Positions 1-10,539 of a DNA stretch of 64,000 nt are shown in pieces. The notes below the pieces were generated by a model. It saw only the letters and a list, made by a program, of their open reading frames with translations, had not been told where the DNA came from and searched no databases. Origin of the DNA: Acidimicrobiales bacterium (GTDB lineage: Bacteria > Actinomycetota > Acidimicrobiia > Acidimicrobiales > Palsa-688); contig DASUWA010000013.1 in the NCBI GenBank assembly GCA_036378675.1, forward strand, positions 124,001-188,000, read 5' to 3'. The number at the start of each line of letters is the position of its first letter. Position 1 is the stretch's first letter. A program made the translations under genes and the position numbers.

Positions 1-249
1 TGAGAGACGGCCCAACCCGGGCACGACCCGCTCCCGCAGTCGTGACAAACGGGCCAGGCCGTAGCGGAGCCGGGCTATGAGCAGCTCGAAGTCCGCCGGC
101 TGGTCGAGCAGCGTCAGCAAAGCCCCGCTCGGGTTCAACCAGGGGTCCTTCTCGACGTTCCACATCAGCGCTTCTTGGTCGGACATGCGGCGCGCGAAGG
201 CCAGCTCACGCGAGCGCTCCATGCTCGGCGCGGCGGGGCCGTCGACCAC
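1..249 (-). CDS. WS/DGAT acyltransferase, N-terminal fragment (runs off left edge)
   Basis: Reading the minus strand from a GTG at 249 (or ATG at 222 or 186) gives an open frame to the window edge. The stretch MSDQEALMWNVEKDP followed by a PSGAL motif matches the N-terminus of wax ester synthase/diacylglycerol acyltransferases, the same family as the complete gene at 3561-4943. The HHxxxDG active-site motif would lie outside the window. The GTG start overlaps the stop of the upstream acyltransferase by one base (TAGTG), so the two are probably translationally coupled. Family members acylate diacylglycerol or fatty alcohols to make storage lipid. The exact start is uncertain. Confidence 0.75.
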   Translation of the reverse strand, partial: MVDGPAAPSMERSRELAFARRMSDQEALMWNVEKDPWLNPSGALLTLLDQPADFELLIARLRYGLARLSRLRERVVPGLGRLS

Positions 250-920
250 TACGCGTTCACCAGTGCGAAGCGATCGGAGGAGGGCTGTCCACACAACCGA
301 GCGATGTCGTCCATCACCAGATCGGTGAATTCTCGCAGCCGTTGCGAGTTGTTGGCTTCGCCGGAGTTGATCCACCGGGGCACACCAAAACGCACCGACA
401 CCTTCTTGCGTGGCCTCGGCAGTCGCTGGCCCGGCGATTGCACTTCCTCGGTGCCGACGAGCCCGAGGGGAACGATCGGCGCGCCCGACGACCGTGCCAA
501 GCGGGCCGGTCCTAGATGGCCGCGGTGGAGTTTCCCGTCGCGCGAACGGGTGCCCTCGGGGTAGACGCCGACGACGCCGCCCGCTGAGAGCACATCCTCT
601 GCAGCTTCGAGCGCCTCCCGGGCACCGGCCGGGCTTCCCCGCCGGATCGGGATCTGACCGGTTGCTCGGAACATCCACGCGGTGCGCCGCCGATCGAAGT
701 ACTCCGCCTTGGCAAGGAAGGAGACCGGCCGGTCCACCACCAACGCGACGAACAGCGAATCCATGAAGGACCGATGATTGGCGGCCACGATCACCGGGCC
801 GGCCGGGAGATCGCGCGGGCCGTCGACGCTGATCTGATACGCGGCCAACAAGGGACGACTCAACACGGCCTTGGCGACCTTATAGCCCGTCGGACCCGCA
901 GCTTCACCCATTCGGCCCAC
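249..920 (-). CDS. PlsC-type 1-acylglycerol-3-phosphate acyltransferase
   Basis: A 223-residue lysophospholipid acyltransferase. The catalytic HX4D motif is seen as NHRSFMD (His49, Asp54), and the glycerol-phosphate binding motif PEGTR is at 121-125. The family transfers an acyl chain to lysophosphatidic acid at the membrane in phospholipid and triacylglycerol synthesis. It is followed directly by a WS/DGAT gene (1-nt overlap), which fits a triacylglycerol role, although actinobacteria carry many PlsC paralogs and the acceptor cannot be assigned. The start is GTG at 920, with an in-frame ATG at 911 as the alternative. It is divergent from the secreted lipase at 1063. Confidence 0.85.
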   Translation of the reverse strand: MGRMGEAAGPTGYKVAKAVLSRPLLAAYQISVDGPRDLPAGPVIVAANHRSFMDSLFVALVVDRPVSFLAKAEYFDRRRTAWMFRATGQIPIRRGSPAGAREALEAAEDVLSAGGVVGVYPEGTRSRDGKLHRGHLGPARLARSSGAPIVPLGLVGTEEVQSPGQRLPRPRKKVSVRFGVPRWINSGEANNSQRLREFTDLVMDDIARLCGQPSSDRFALVNA

Positions 921-1050
921 CTCCGCGCTTAGCTACCCTGCCCGGGGGGAATCATCCCATTTAACTGCGAAGTAGGCGCGAACACCAAGTGACGATTTGA
1001 AGAACCTGCGCGGTCGCCACTCCACTTGGCTGACCTGGCGCTCCGGGTCC

Positions 1051-1056
1051 TAGGCT
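1051..1056 (+). promoter_or_regulatory. -10 box of lipase gene, leaderless type
   Basis: TAGGCT (TANNNT consensus) ends 6 nt before the GTG start at 1063, so transcription would begin at or next to the start codon. No ribosome binding site is visible. A weak TTGGCT at 1026-1031 is a possible -35 with a long 19-nt spacer. Confidence 0.5.
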
Positions 1057-1062
1057 GCGTTC

Positions 1063-2310
1063 GTGGGACGGTGCCTGGGGACCCGCCTCTTGGTGGTGGC
1101 CGGACTTGCTTGCCTTCTCGGCATTGTTCCCGCTCGCGCCGTAAGTGGCCCTCCGACACCATCCAGTGATCCCTTCTACACCTACTCAGGCAAGGCGCCC
1201 CTGGCCAACGTGGAGCCGGGGACAGTTCTGAAAGAGCGGTCGATACAAGTGACGTTCGGGACGAGCGCCACACCCCTCCGAGGTGAGCAGCTGCTCTACA
1301 GGACGACCGGTCAGCTAGGCGACCCGACCGTCACGGTCACATCGATCCTTCGGCCCACCACGATCGCCCCCACAACCGGCATTGTCGAGTACCTCAGCTT
1401 CTACGACGGGCTCGCGTCGAAATGCGACCCCAGCTACACACTCGACGGCGGGAAGCCCGGATCGGTTACCGAGCAGCAGGCGGAGGAGGAAGAGCTGCTG
1501 GTCAGCTGGTACCTGAGCAACGGATTCACTGTGACGGTTCCTGACTTCGAAGGGACTGCACTCGACTGGATGGCAGGCCGCGAGTCCGGTTACGGCGCAC
1601 TCGACGCGCTCAAGGCCACCGAGTCCTACCTCCACGCACCTTCTTCCACGCCGCTCGGACTGTCCGGTTACTCCGGCGGTGCTGTTGCGGCCGACTGGGC
1701 GAGCGAGCTGGCGCCGGCATACGCGCCGCAGCTGCGGATCGCCGCTGTCGCCGAAGGCGGCATACCGGTCGACTACTCGCACATGATCGCCTACATGAAC
1801 GGCAGCTCTGTCTACTCCGCCGCCATTCCGGGAATGCTTCTCGGCCTCGCGCGTGCGTACCACGCGGACCTCACGCCGTACCTGTCCGCATATGGGCAGA
1901 AGGTCGTTGACGACGAGAGCAACACGTGCATCGACGAGGACTTCGGTCGCTACCCCGGTCTGACCGTGCAGGCACTTATGAAACCGCAGTACCGCAGCTT
2001 TTTCGATGTCCCGTTCTTCCACCAGATCCTCTCTGCCCAACGGATGGGCACCTCAAGCACACGCCCGCAGGAGCCCCTTCTCATGGCGGTCGGCAACTCC
2101 GACGGAACCGGTGACGGAGCGATGGTCGCCGCCGACGTCAAATCGCTTGCCCGCCAATACTGCAATGAAGGGGTGCCGGTCGAGTTCCAGGAGTACACCG
2201 GCGCGTCACACGAAGATGCCGGCGCGTTCTTCGAGCCACAGACCGGCCCATTCCTCCAGGCACGCATCGCCGGCGCCCCTTTCGTGGGCAACTGCGGTTC
2301 GATCAAGTAG
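1063..2310 (+). CDS. secreted LIP-family lipase/esterase
   Basis: A 415-residue secreted alpha/beta hydrolase. An N-terminal signal peptide (hydrophobic LLVVAGLACLLG core, then ARA cleavage-like site) is followed by a domain resembling the secretory lipase (LIP) family. The nucleophile elbow is GYSGG with Ser204. An Asp near DGTGDGAM and a His in ASHEDAG are plausible remaining triad members. The enzyme would hydrolyse acylglycerols or other esters outside the cell, in keeping with neighbouring acyltransferases. The GTG start at 1063 is supported by a -10 box 6 nt upstream and the lack of a Shine-Dalgarno sequence. It converges on the reductase at 2317 with only 6 nt between. Confidence 0.85.
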   Translation: MGRCLGTRLLVVAGLACLLGIVPARAVSGPPTPSSDPFYTYSGKAPLANVEPGTVLKERSIQVTFGTSATPLRGEQLLYRTTGQLGDPTVTVTSILRPTTIAPTTGIVEYLSFYDGLASKCDPSYTLDGGKPGSVTEQQAEEEELLVSWYLSNGFTVTVPDFEGTALDWMAGRESGYGALDALKATESYLHAPSSTPLGLSGYSGGAVAADWASELAPAYAPQLRIAAVAEGGIPVDYSHMIAYMNGSSVYSAAIPGMLLGLARAYHADLTPYLSAYGQKVVDDESNTCIDEDFGRYPGLTVQALMKPQYRSFFDVPFFHQILSAQRMGTSSTRPQEPLLMAVGNSDGTGDGAMVAADVKSLARQYCNEGVPVEFQEYTGASHEDAGAFFEPQTGPFLQARIAGAPFVGNCGSIK

Positions 2311-2316
2311 GGCCTT

Positions 2317-3543
2317 TCAACTCTTGGCTATCGACACCAGATCGGCGCCCGGATCCGCAAGATCCTTCCGATCGACGGGATCCGACCGGGCCAGGAGGTC
2401 GCCGATCGCATCCCCCTGGTCCCAGATGTTGGCGTTCAGTGCCGCGACCACGCGATCGTCACGAAGCCAGAATGCGATGAACTCGTGTTCCTTCTCGCCC
2501 CGGCGGAAGACGACCTCGTCGCTCGCGGTCGAACGTCCCCGGTATTCCATGCCGAAGTCGTACTGATCGGAGAAGAAGTAGGGGATCTTCTCGTAGGGTC
2601 GTCGTTGCCCAAGCATGTTCCTCGCGGCTGCCGGGCCCTGGTTCAAGGCAGACGACCAGTGCTCCAGACGGATGCGTTCCCGGTAGAGCGGGTGGTAGGC
2701 GCTGGCTGCGTCACCGGCTGCGTAGATGCCCGGGACGGTCGTTTCCAGGTACTCGTCGGTCAGGACCCCATTGTCGACTTCGAGACCTGCGGCTTCGGCG
2801 AGCTCTGTACGCGGGAGCACGCCAACCCCGACGACTACCGTCCCGGCGGGGATGATCGTCCCCTCGGTGAGTCTTACTTCTTCCACGTGGGTCGACCCCT
2901 TGATCGAGTCGATCCCGACGCCCAGATGGAATTTGACTCCGTGAGACAGGTGTAGATCGCGGTAGATGGTTCCCAACTCGGTGCCGAGCACCCGTTCCAG
3001 AGGAAGGTTCGCGACGTCCACGACGGTCACATCGGCTCCCAGTTGGCGAAGCGACGCCGCCGATTCTGATCCGATCCAGCCCGCACCGATTATCACGATC
3101 GGCGCACCCGACCTTCCGGCATCCCGAAGAGCATCCGAATCGGAGACCGTACGCAGATACCTGACACCGTCGAGATCGGCGCCCGGCACCGACAGCCGCC
3201 GCGGCGCTGCACCGGTGGCGAGCAACAAGTGGGAATATCGAATCCGATTGCCGTCTTCTAGTTCGACCTCGTTGTTGTGCGGGTGGACGGACGCGACACG
3301 AGTAGACGAGCGAAGATCGATGCCCTGTTCTTCATAGAAGCCCTCAGGGTGTACGGCCGCCTCGTCGAAGTTCTGCTCGCCTCGGAGATAGCCCTTGGAC
3401 AGGGGGGGTCGTTCGTATGGGCGGGCAATCTCCTCGCTGATCAGAATGATTTCGCCGTCGAAGCCTTCGGTGCGCAGAGTCTCGGCCGCCTTGGCTCCTG
3501 CGAGGCTTCCGCCGGCTATGACAGCTGGCTCACGCGGTGACAT
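2317..3543 (-). CDS. FAD-dependent ferredoxin reductase (pyridine nucleotide-disulfide family)
   Basis: A 408-residue two-dinucleotide-domain flavoprotein of the putidaredoxin/rhodocoxin reductase type. The FAD motif is GGSLAGAKAAE near residue 11, where the usual third Gly of GxGxxG is replaced by Ser. The NAD(P)H motif is GAGWIGSE near residue 152, and the second FAD motif is YAAGDAA near 275. A C-terminal reductase domain follows. Members pass electrons from NAD(P)H to a ferredoxin serving P450s or Rieske oxygenases, but no ferredoxin gene adjoins it. It lies 17 nt downstream of the WS/DGAT gene on the same strand and may be cotranscribed. Confidence 0.88.
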   Translation of the reverse strand: MSPREPAVIAGGSLAGAKAAETLRTEGFDGEIILISEEIARPYERPPLSKGYLRGEQNFDEAAVHPEGFYEEQGIDLRSSTRVASVHPHNNEVELEDGNRIRYSHLLLATGAAPRRLSVPGADLDGVRYLRTVSDSDALRDAGRSGAPIVIIGAGWIGSESAASLRQLGADVTVVDVANLPLERVLGTELGTIYRDLHLSHGVKFHLGVGIDSIKGSTHVEEVRLTEGTIIPAGTVVVGVGVLPRTELAEAAGLEVDNGVLTDEYLETTVPGIYAAGDAASAYHPLYRERIRLEHWSSALNQGPAAARNMLGQRRPYEKIPYFFSDQYDFGMEYRGRSTASDEVVFRRGEKEHEFIAFWLRDDRVVAALNANIWDQGDAIGDLLARSDPVDRKDLADPGADLVSIAKS

Positions 3544-3560
3544 ATTGCCTGGGCTGGCTG

Positions 3561-4943
3561 CTATGCCTGGCTGGCTGCCACGAGCATCTCGTCCATGCCC
3601 AGGTGGATCCCCTCGGCGACGATCTCGATATCGGGGGTGTTGTCGTAGTCCCCGGTTATCCCGAAGTGGACTTCACCGTTGTAGGAGAGCATTGCCACCC
3701 CGGTGCGGACCCCCATCGCGATGGGCACGTAGGGATACGCCGACACCACCGGGTGGCCGACTGCGTATAGCGGAATCTGGGGTCCCGGGATGTTGGTGGT
3801 CAGCGTGTTGACGTTGTGGTGCGGAATGTTTCGTACGACAGAGGTAACTGCTGCCGCCATGCTCGGCGGAACGTACTTCGCCAGGCTGACCGCGCTCTGG
3901 GCGCCCTGAGCATCGTTGCTCTCCTTGATGGCGCTCATCTGCTTGGAGATGAGTTCGAGTCGCTCGACTGGATCATCCACACCGGTGGGCAGGTCGGCGA
4001 ACACCGCGGCGGTCTTGTTCTCGAGCGTCCCGTCTGTCACGGCTCGGCCGCTTGCGTCGCGGGCCCTGACCGAAACCGGAACCACTGTTCGCAGCGGCCG
4101 GTGGATCGGTTCGCCGCGCTTTTCGAGAAGCCCTCGGAACCCGCGGGTGATCGCGGCGAGCGTGACGTCGTTGAATGTCCCGCCGAGCGAGGACCGCACC
4201 TTCTTGATCTCGGAAATCGGAACGACCGTCGTCGTCCAGCGCCGGCGCGGGCCGATCGGGCCATTGAGGCTGCCGGGCGCGGCGGGGATGACCACGCGGA
4301 GCAACGACGGCAGGCTGCGGGCCAACTCGTCGACGTCCGCCAGCGCTTCCTTGGCGGACCGAATCACCCTGGATGGGCTGGGTACCGCCTGCTTTAGCGA
4401 CGAGGTCAGCAGTTCGAACGGGGTTGGCAATGGTCGGGACCGCCAAGGGAGGGAAGGGACCGCCACGTGGTCTGGGCTCGGGTCGAGAATGAGGTTGAGC
4501 AGCTCCACGCCGCCGACCCCGTCGGCCATGCAGTGGTGAACCTTCACAACCAATGCCCACTGATCGTCTTCAAGCCCTTCGACCATCCACAGCTCCCAAA
4601 GCGGGCGGCCTTGATCCAGCCGGCGGCTCATAACGTCCGCAACCACCCGGCGCAGCTCGGTCATGTCGCCCGGCTTGGGAACGGCCGCAACCCGCATGTG
4701 GTAGTCGATGTCGAACCGAGGATCGTCCACCCACACCGGCCTGGCAAGGTCGAACGGCACCCGCCTGACTACCTGCCTGTACCTCGGAATCAGACCGAGC
4801 TTCCCGATCACCATCTCTCTCAATCGGGAAAAAGGCGGTGGCGGGCCTTCGAGGATCAATAGTGCGCCAATGTTCAACTGGTTCTTGTCGCACTCAGCGT
4901 CCAAGAACCCGGTGTCGATCGGCCCCAAGCGGTCGAATGTCAT
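3561..4943 (-). CDS. wax ester synthase/diacylglycerol acyltransferase (WS/DGAT)
   Basis: A 460-residue, full-length WS/DGAT protein. The catalytic motif HHxxxDG is present as HHCMADG (His136, His137, Asp141). The C-terminal conserved segments of the family (NIPGPQIPLY and NYNGEVHFGI-like) are present near 375-440. These enzymes condense acyl-CoA with diacylglycerol or fatty alcohol at the membrane and seed lipid droplets. This is the second member in the window after the fragment at the left edge. It is divergent from the amidohydrolase at 5248. Confidence 0.92.
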   Translation of the reverse strand: MTFDRLGPIDTGFLDAECDKNQLNIGALLILEGPPPPFSRLREMVIGKLGLIPRYRQVVRRVPFDLARPVWVDDPRFDIDYHMRVAAVPKPGDMTELRRVVADVMSRRLDQGRPLWELWMVEGLEDDQWALVVKVHHCMADGVGGVELLNLILDPSPDHVAVPSLPWRSRPLPTPFELLTSSLKQAVPSPSRVIRSAKEALADVDELARSLPSLLRVVIPAAPGSLNGPIGPRRRWTTTVVPISEIKKVRSSLGGTFNDVTLAAITRGFRGLLEKRGEPIHRPLRTVVPVSVRARDASGRAVTDGTLENKTAAVFADLPTGVDDPVERLELISKQMSAIKESNDAQGAQSAVSLAKYVPPSMAAAVTSVVRNIPHHNVNTLTTNIPGPQIPLYAVGHPVVSAYPYVPIAMGVRTGVAMLSYNGEVHFGITGDYDNTPDIEIVAEGIHLGMDEMLVAASQA

Positions 4944-5247
4944 GGAGGTGCCCTTTCCGTAGAGTCTCCGTTGTCATCGGCGGCGGCCCTTCCCTCGTAC
5001 TGATCGCTGACCCTCAGGTCGCCGGCACCCGAGCGCGCGTATCCACAACGCCGCCGGGCCAACCACCAATAGACGAAAGTGCCCAGACCGGTCAATAGCG
5101 CCTGACCAGGGTCTTCGGGCGTATCAGCAGGTCAATCGCCGTTCCGGCCGCTTCGTAATTTCTCGTCGCTGGGCCCAGGCTTGGTGCACTTCTAGAATCT
5201 GAATCTATATTTGGAGCCGCACATATGCGTTGGGGAGGGAACCAGAC
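4944..5247. other. divergent intergenic region of about 300 nt
   Basis: No convincing gene is seen between the WS/DGAT and amidohydrolase starts. The right part holds an AT-rich stretch (TAGAAT 5193-5198, TATATT 5206-5211) that probably contains the promoter of the amidohydrolase pair. The left part is GC-rich and shows no clear signal. Confidence 0.5.
5181..5211 (+). promoter_or_regulatory. candidate promoter of the amidohydrolase pair
   Basis: TTGGTG at 5181-5186 and TATATT at 5206-5211 (19-nt spacer; 18 if CTATAT is used) lie about 36 nt upstream of the GTG start at 5248. They are the most AT-rich elements in this otherwise GC-rich gap. Confidence 0.35.
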
Positions 5248-6441
5248 GTGGCCGACATCGATTTTCGCTTCTTCGACTGCGACAACCACTACTACGAGGC
5301 GAAGGACGCGTTCACCCGGTACATCGATCCTGAGTACGGCAAGAGGGCGATGCAGTGGGCGATCGTCGACGGCCGGGAGCGTCTGCTGGTCGGAGGACGG
5401 ATAAACCGCTTCATCCCAAACCCGACATGGGACCCGATCGCCAAACCGGGCTCGCTTGACGAGTACTTCCGTGGCAGGAACCCGCGAGGAGAGGACACCA
5501 GTGTCCTGTTCGGCGACCTCGACAGCCTGGCCGACCATCCCGAGTACCAGAACCGTGACGCGCGGCTGGCCCTCATGGACAGGCAGGGCATGGAGGGAGC
5601 GATCTTCCTCCCCACGCTGGGCGTGGGGATGGAGCAGGCCCTCATCGGGGACGTTCCGGCGCTCCTGGCGGCCATCTCGGCTTTCAACCGCTGGATGGAG
5701 GAGGACTGGGGCTTCGCCTACGAGGAGCGCATCTTCGCCGCTCCATACATCACCCTCGCCGACGCAGACCACGCGGTGCGCGAGCTGACCTGGGCGCTCG
5801 AGCGCGATGCCCGGTTCGTCGTCATGGTCGGCGGTCCGATCGTCGTGAACGGAATCGGCCGTTCACCGGCGGATCCCGTCTACGAGCCGTTCTGGACGCT
5901 CGCCAACGAGGCGGGAATCACGGTTTGCTATCACGGCGGTGACAGCCGGTACGCCAAGTACGCCGCCGACTGGGGCGAGAAGCCCGAGACCGAAGCGTTC
6001 CGCCAGAACCCGTTCCGATCCCTCGCTTCTTACAACCCGATCCAGGACACCATCGCCAACCTCCTTGCGCACCGGCTCTTCGAGAAGCATCCGAACCTGC
6101 GGATCGCGTCGATCGAGACCGGTTCGGATTGGGTCTTCCACCTGTTCGAGAAGCTGAAGAAGTCGTTCGGGCAGACCCCCCACCTCTATCCGGAGGACCC
6201 CCGTGAGACGTTCAAGCGCCACGTGTGGGTGTCTCCCTTCTACGAGGACGAGTTGGGCGAGCTGCGCGAGCTGCTGGGGTCGGACCACATCTTGATGGGA
6301 TCCGACTACCCCCACGCGGAGGGGCTCACCGATCCGGCGAGCTACATAAAGGACCTGCGCAACTTTGGCTACCCGGAACCGGACAGCCGGCTGGTCATGC
6401 GCGAGAACGGCATCGCGCTATCGACCCGGCGTCCTGTCTGA
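5248..6441 (+). CDS. amidohydrolase family protein (metal-dependent TIM-barrel hydrolase)
   Basis: A 397-residue amidohydrolase-2 family protein, relatives of which include ACMS decarboxylase and other metal-dependent hydrolases or decarboxylases. The N-terminal metal-ligand strand reads FFDCDNHYYE, in which the usual DxHxH is modified. The C-terminal GSDYPHAEG carries the conserved metal-binding Asp. I chose GTG at 5248 because GGGAGG sits about 9 nt upstream; an in-frame TTG at 5230 is the alternative. The gene precedes a second amidohydrolase by 17 nt. Such proteins are expanded in mycobacteria and Acidimicrobiia and are often linked to aromatic or acyl-CoA catabolism. The substrate is unknown. 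Confidence 0.85.
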   Translation: MADIDFRFFDCDNHYYEAKDAFTRYIDPEYGKRAMQWAIVDGRERLLVGGRINRFIPNPTWDPIAKPGSLDEYFRGRNPRGEDTSVLFGDLDSLADHPEYQNRDARLALMDRQGMEGAIFLPTLGVGMEQALIGDVPALLAAISAFNRWMEEDWGFAYEERIFAAPYITLADADHAVRELTWALERDARFVVMVGGPIVVNGIGRSPADPVYEPFWTLANEAGITVCYHGGDSRYAKYAADWGEKPETEAFRQNPFRSLASYNPIQDTIANLLAHRLFEKHPNLRIASIETGSDWVFHLFEKLKKSFGQTPHLYPEDPRETFKRHVWVSPFYEDELGELRELLGSDHILMGSDYPHAEGLTDPASYIKDLRNFGYPEPDSRLVMRENGIALSTRRPV

Positions 6442-6458
6442 ATAGAAAGGTTGACCAA

Positions 6459-7337
6459 GTGACGTTCCCACAAGGTGTCGCCATCGTCGACACCATGATC
6501 GGCTTCCCTCACGGGGACATGAAGAAGACCTACGCCTTCATCACCCGCCAGACCAAGGATCGCCAATCGAGCGAGGAGTACCACTTCCCCGTCGAGTACA
6601 TGTTCAAGGACGTCCCCGAGAAGGAATTGGTCAAGGCGGACGATCCGATCGCGGTGACTCTCTCCGAGATGGACCGGTGGGGCGTTGAGAAGGGCCTGAT
6701 AGGACTTGGTGGCGACCAGGGCCTCGGAGAGGAAGCCGTAAAGCGGTACCCCGACCGTTTCATCGCGTCCGCCGGATGCGACCCGAACGAGGGGATGGAG
6801 GGCATCCGCAAGTTGGTCCACCTACACGAGACTTACGGAGTGAGAGCGGTGACCGCGTTCCCGGCGGGAACGTATCCCCAGGTGGCGATCAACGATAAGA
6901 AGATGTATCCGATCTACGCCAAGTGCGTGGAGCTTGGGATCCCGATGTTCTGCACAGCCGGCGTGCCGGGCCCGCGGATTCGTTTCGCTCCACAGCATGT
7001 CGAGTTGATCGACGAGGTGATGTACGACTTTCCGGAACTCGTGTTCGTCACCCGCCACGGTTGCGAGCCCTGGGCCGACCTCGCGGTGAAGCTCATGTTG
7101 AAATGGCCCGGGCTGCACTTCTCCACCAGCGCCTTCGCCCCGCGCTATTACCCCAAGGCGGTGATCGACTACGCGAACACCCGCGGAGCCGACAAAGTCA
7201 TCTATGCCGGCTACTTCCCGATGGGGCTCTCGCTCGAACGGATCATGACCGAGCTTCCGAACGTGCCGTTCAAGGACGAGGTGTGGCCGAAGTTCCTGCG
7301 GGGTAACGCGATGCGCGTGCTCGGTTTGGGGGAGTAG
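6459..7337 (+). CDS. amidohydrolase family protein, second of a tandem pair
   Basis: A 292-residue amidohydrolase-2 type protein, shorter than and distinct from its neighbour. N-terminal VDTMIGFPHGDMKK replaces the usual HxH metal strand, so metal binding may be altered. VTRHGCEPW near 190-200 carries a His corresponding to the middle of the barrel. The open frame extends further upstream, but GTG 6459 is the credible start because the preceding gene ends at 6441 and GAAAGG lies 9 nt upstream. The tight spacing suggests one transcript with the upstream gene and possibly a heteromeric or sequential pair. The reaction is not known. Confidence 0.82.
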   Translation: MTFPQGVAIVDTMIGFPHGDMKKTYAFITRQTKDRQSSEEYHFPVEYMFKDVPEKELVKADDPIAVTLSEMDRWGVEKGLIGLGGDQGLGEEAVKRYPDRFIASAGCDPNEGMEGIRKLVHLHETYGVRAVTAFPAGTYPQVAINDKKMYPIYAKCVELGIPMFCTAGVPGPRIRFAPQHVELIDEVMYDFPELVFVTRHGCEPWADLAVKLMLKWPGLHFSTSAFAPRYYPKAVIDYANTRGADKVIYAGYFPMGLSLERIMTELPNVPFKDEVWPKFLRGNAMRVLGLGE

Positions 7338-7403
7338 CGCCTTCCGGGCTTGTTCGGTGCCATACTGACGAACAACTGGCGTCGGATGAGTCAGGGGGGA
7401 GCG

Positions 7404-7637
7404 ATGAGCGACATAGGGCGGCAGAGCGATCCGGGTGACGGTTTGGTGTCCGCCGCGACCCGTGCCTTCGAGCTGGAGGACGAGCAGGTGTTTTCAGGCG
7501 CTGGGCGCGGACCAACGCCTGACGAGGCGGCAGCAGCCGAAAGGTATGGGCCGGCGAGCGAGCGAACCGTTGACAGCTACCGCGAGATGATGGAGAGAGG
7601 GAGCCATCAGGCCGGAGAGGGCCGGCTCACCCTTTAA
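7404..7637 (+). CDS. small hypothetical protein
   Basis: A 77-residue acidic protein starting at ATG 7404, preceded by a strong GGGGGGAG ribosome binding site. It contains an ELEDEQVFSGAGRGPTPDEA segment and a C-terminal helix (SYREMMERGSHQAGEGRL). There is no signal peptide, membrane segment or motif that I recognise. It lies 66 nt after the amidohydrolase and converges on katG with 12 nt between. Its clean start signal and coding composition argue that it is real. Its function is unknown. Confidence 0.6.
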   Translation: MSDIGRQSDPGDGLVSAATRAFELEDEQVFSGAGRGPTPDEAAAAERYGPASERTVDSYREMMERGSHQAGEGRLTL

Positions 7638-7649
7638 TCAGGCCAGTAG

Positions 7650-9878
<2,229 letters not shown>

Positions 9879-10009
9879 TCAAAGCGCCCGCGTTAGGCCG
9901 CGGTCGCCGTCCGTACTACCCCCGTCTCGAGGTGGTCATCACCAGTGAGCCCATTTGCGGGCATCTGCCCGGACGAACTCGCTGGCGCTTTTCAAGCTAC
10001 CCACCAGGT

Positions 10010-10036
10010 TAGAATGAGTCAAGAGCCGGAACTCAT
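10010..10036 (+). promoter_or_regulatory. candidate Fur/PerR operator with overlapping -10
   Basis: An inverted repeat ATGAGT (10014-10019) / ACTCAT (10031-10036) with an 11-nt spacer overlaps a TAGAAT -10-like box (10010-10015), about 50 nt before the Fur-family gene. The TTAGAAT half resembles half of a PerR box. Autoregulation of the Fur gene, and perhaps control of katG, is inferred. Confidence 0.4.
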
Positions 10037-10084
10037 CTAGAACGGGCCCGCAAAAGAGGAGGAAGGAGGCAAACCATCAGCGAG

Positions 10085-10501
10085 TTGCTCCAGCGGTTGA
10101 GGGATCGGGGATGGCGGATGACTGCCCAGCGTCGAGTGGTCGCCGAGGTGCTCGCGGGGGAGCACGTCCACTTGACCGCCGATGCGGTCTACACCCGCGC
10201 TCAGAGAGTGCTCCCGGAGATCAGCCTCGCGACCGTGTACAACACGTTGAACGAGCTGGTCGACATGGGCGAGGTGATCGAGATATCGACGGGCGACGGT
10301 GCGAAGCGCTACGACCCCAACACGACGCTCGCGCATCATCATCTGTATTGCGTCGAATGCGGCATGTTGCGGGATGTCAACCCGGAAGGCACCGAGAGGC
10401 TCGCCCTACCGGTTAGCCAGCGACACGGCTTCGATCTGTTCGACATGGACATCGTGTTCCGAGGTCGCTGCCCAGACTGCCGCGCCGGCACACGATCCTG
10501 A
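10085..10501 (+). CDS. Fur/PerR-family metalloregulator (FurA-like)
   Basis: A Fur-family repressor of about 138 residues. A winged-helix DNA-binding domain (RMTAQRRVVAEVL; ISLATVYNTLNELVDMGEV) is followed by a dimerisation/metal domain with HHHLYC and two CxxC pairs (CVEC, CPDC) that bind structural zinc. Being next to katG, it most likely senses peroxide. The start is uncertain. TTG 10085 is 15 nt from the very strong GGAGG at 10065-10069, whereas an in-frame ATC at 10076 sits at ideal spacing and would add three residues. An ATG at 10118 would truncate the first helix. Confidence 0.9.
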   Translation: MLQRLRDRGWRMTAQRRVVAEVLAGEHVHLTADAVYTRAQRVLPEISLATVYNTLNELVDMGEVIEISTGDGAKRYDPNTTLAHHHLYCVECGMLRDVNPEGTERLALPVSQRHGFDLFDMDIVFRGRCPDCRAGTRS

Positions 10502-10539
10502 GCCGAAGGACGCATTCCTGCAGGAGCTTGAGGGTTTAG

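Noticed and set aside
5092-5772. 226-residue minus-strand ORF under the first amidohydrolase
   Set aside because: Shadow of a clearly conserved gene, with no motif of its own.
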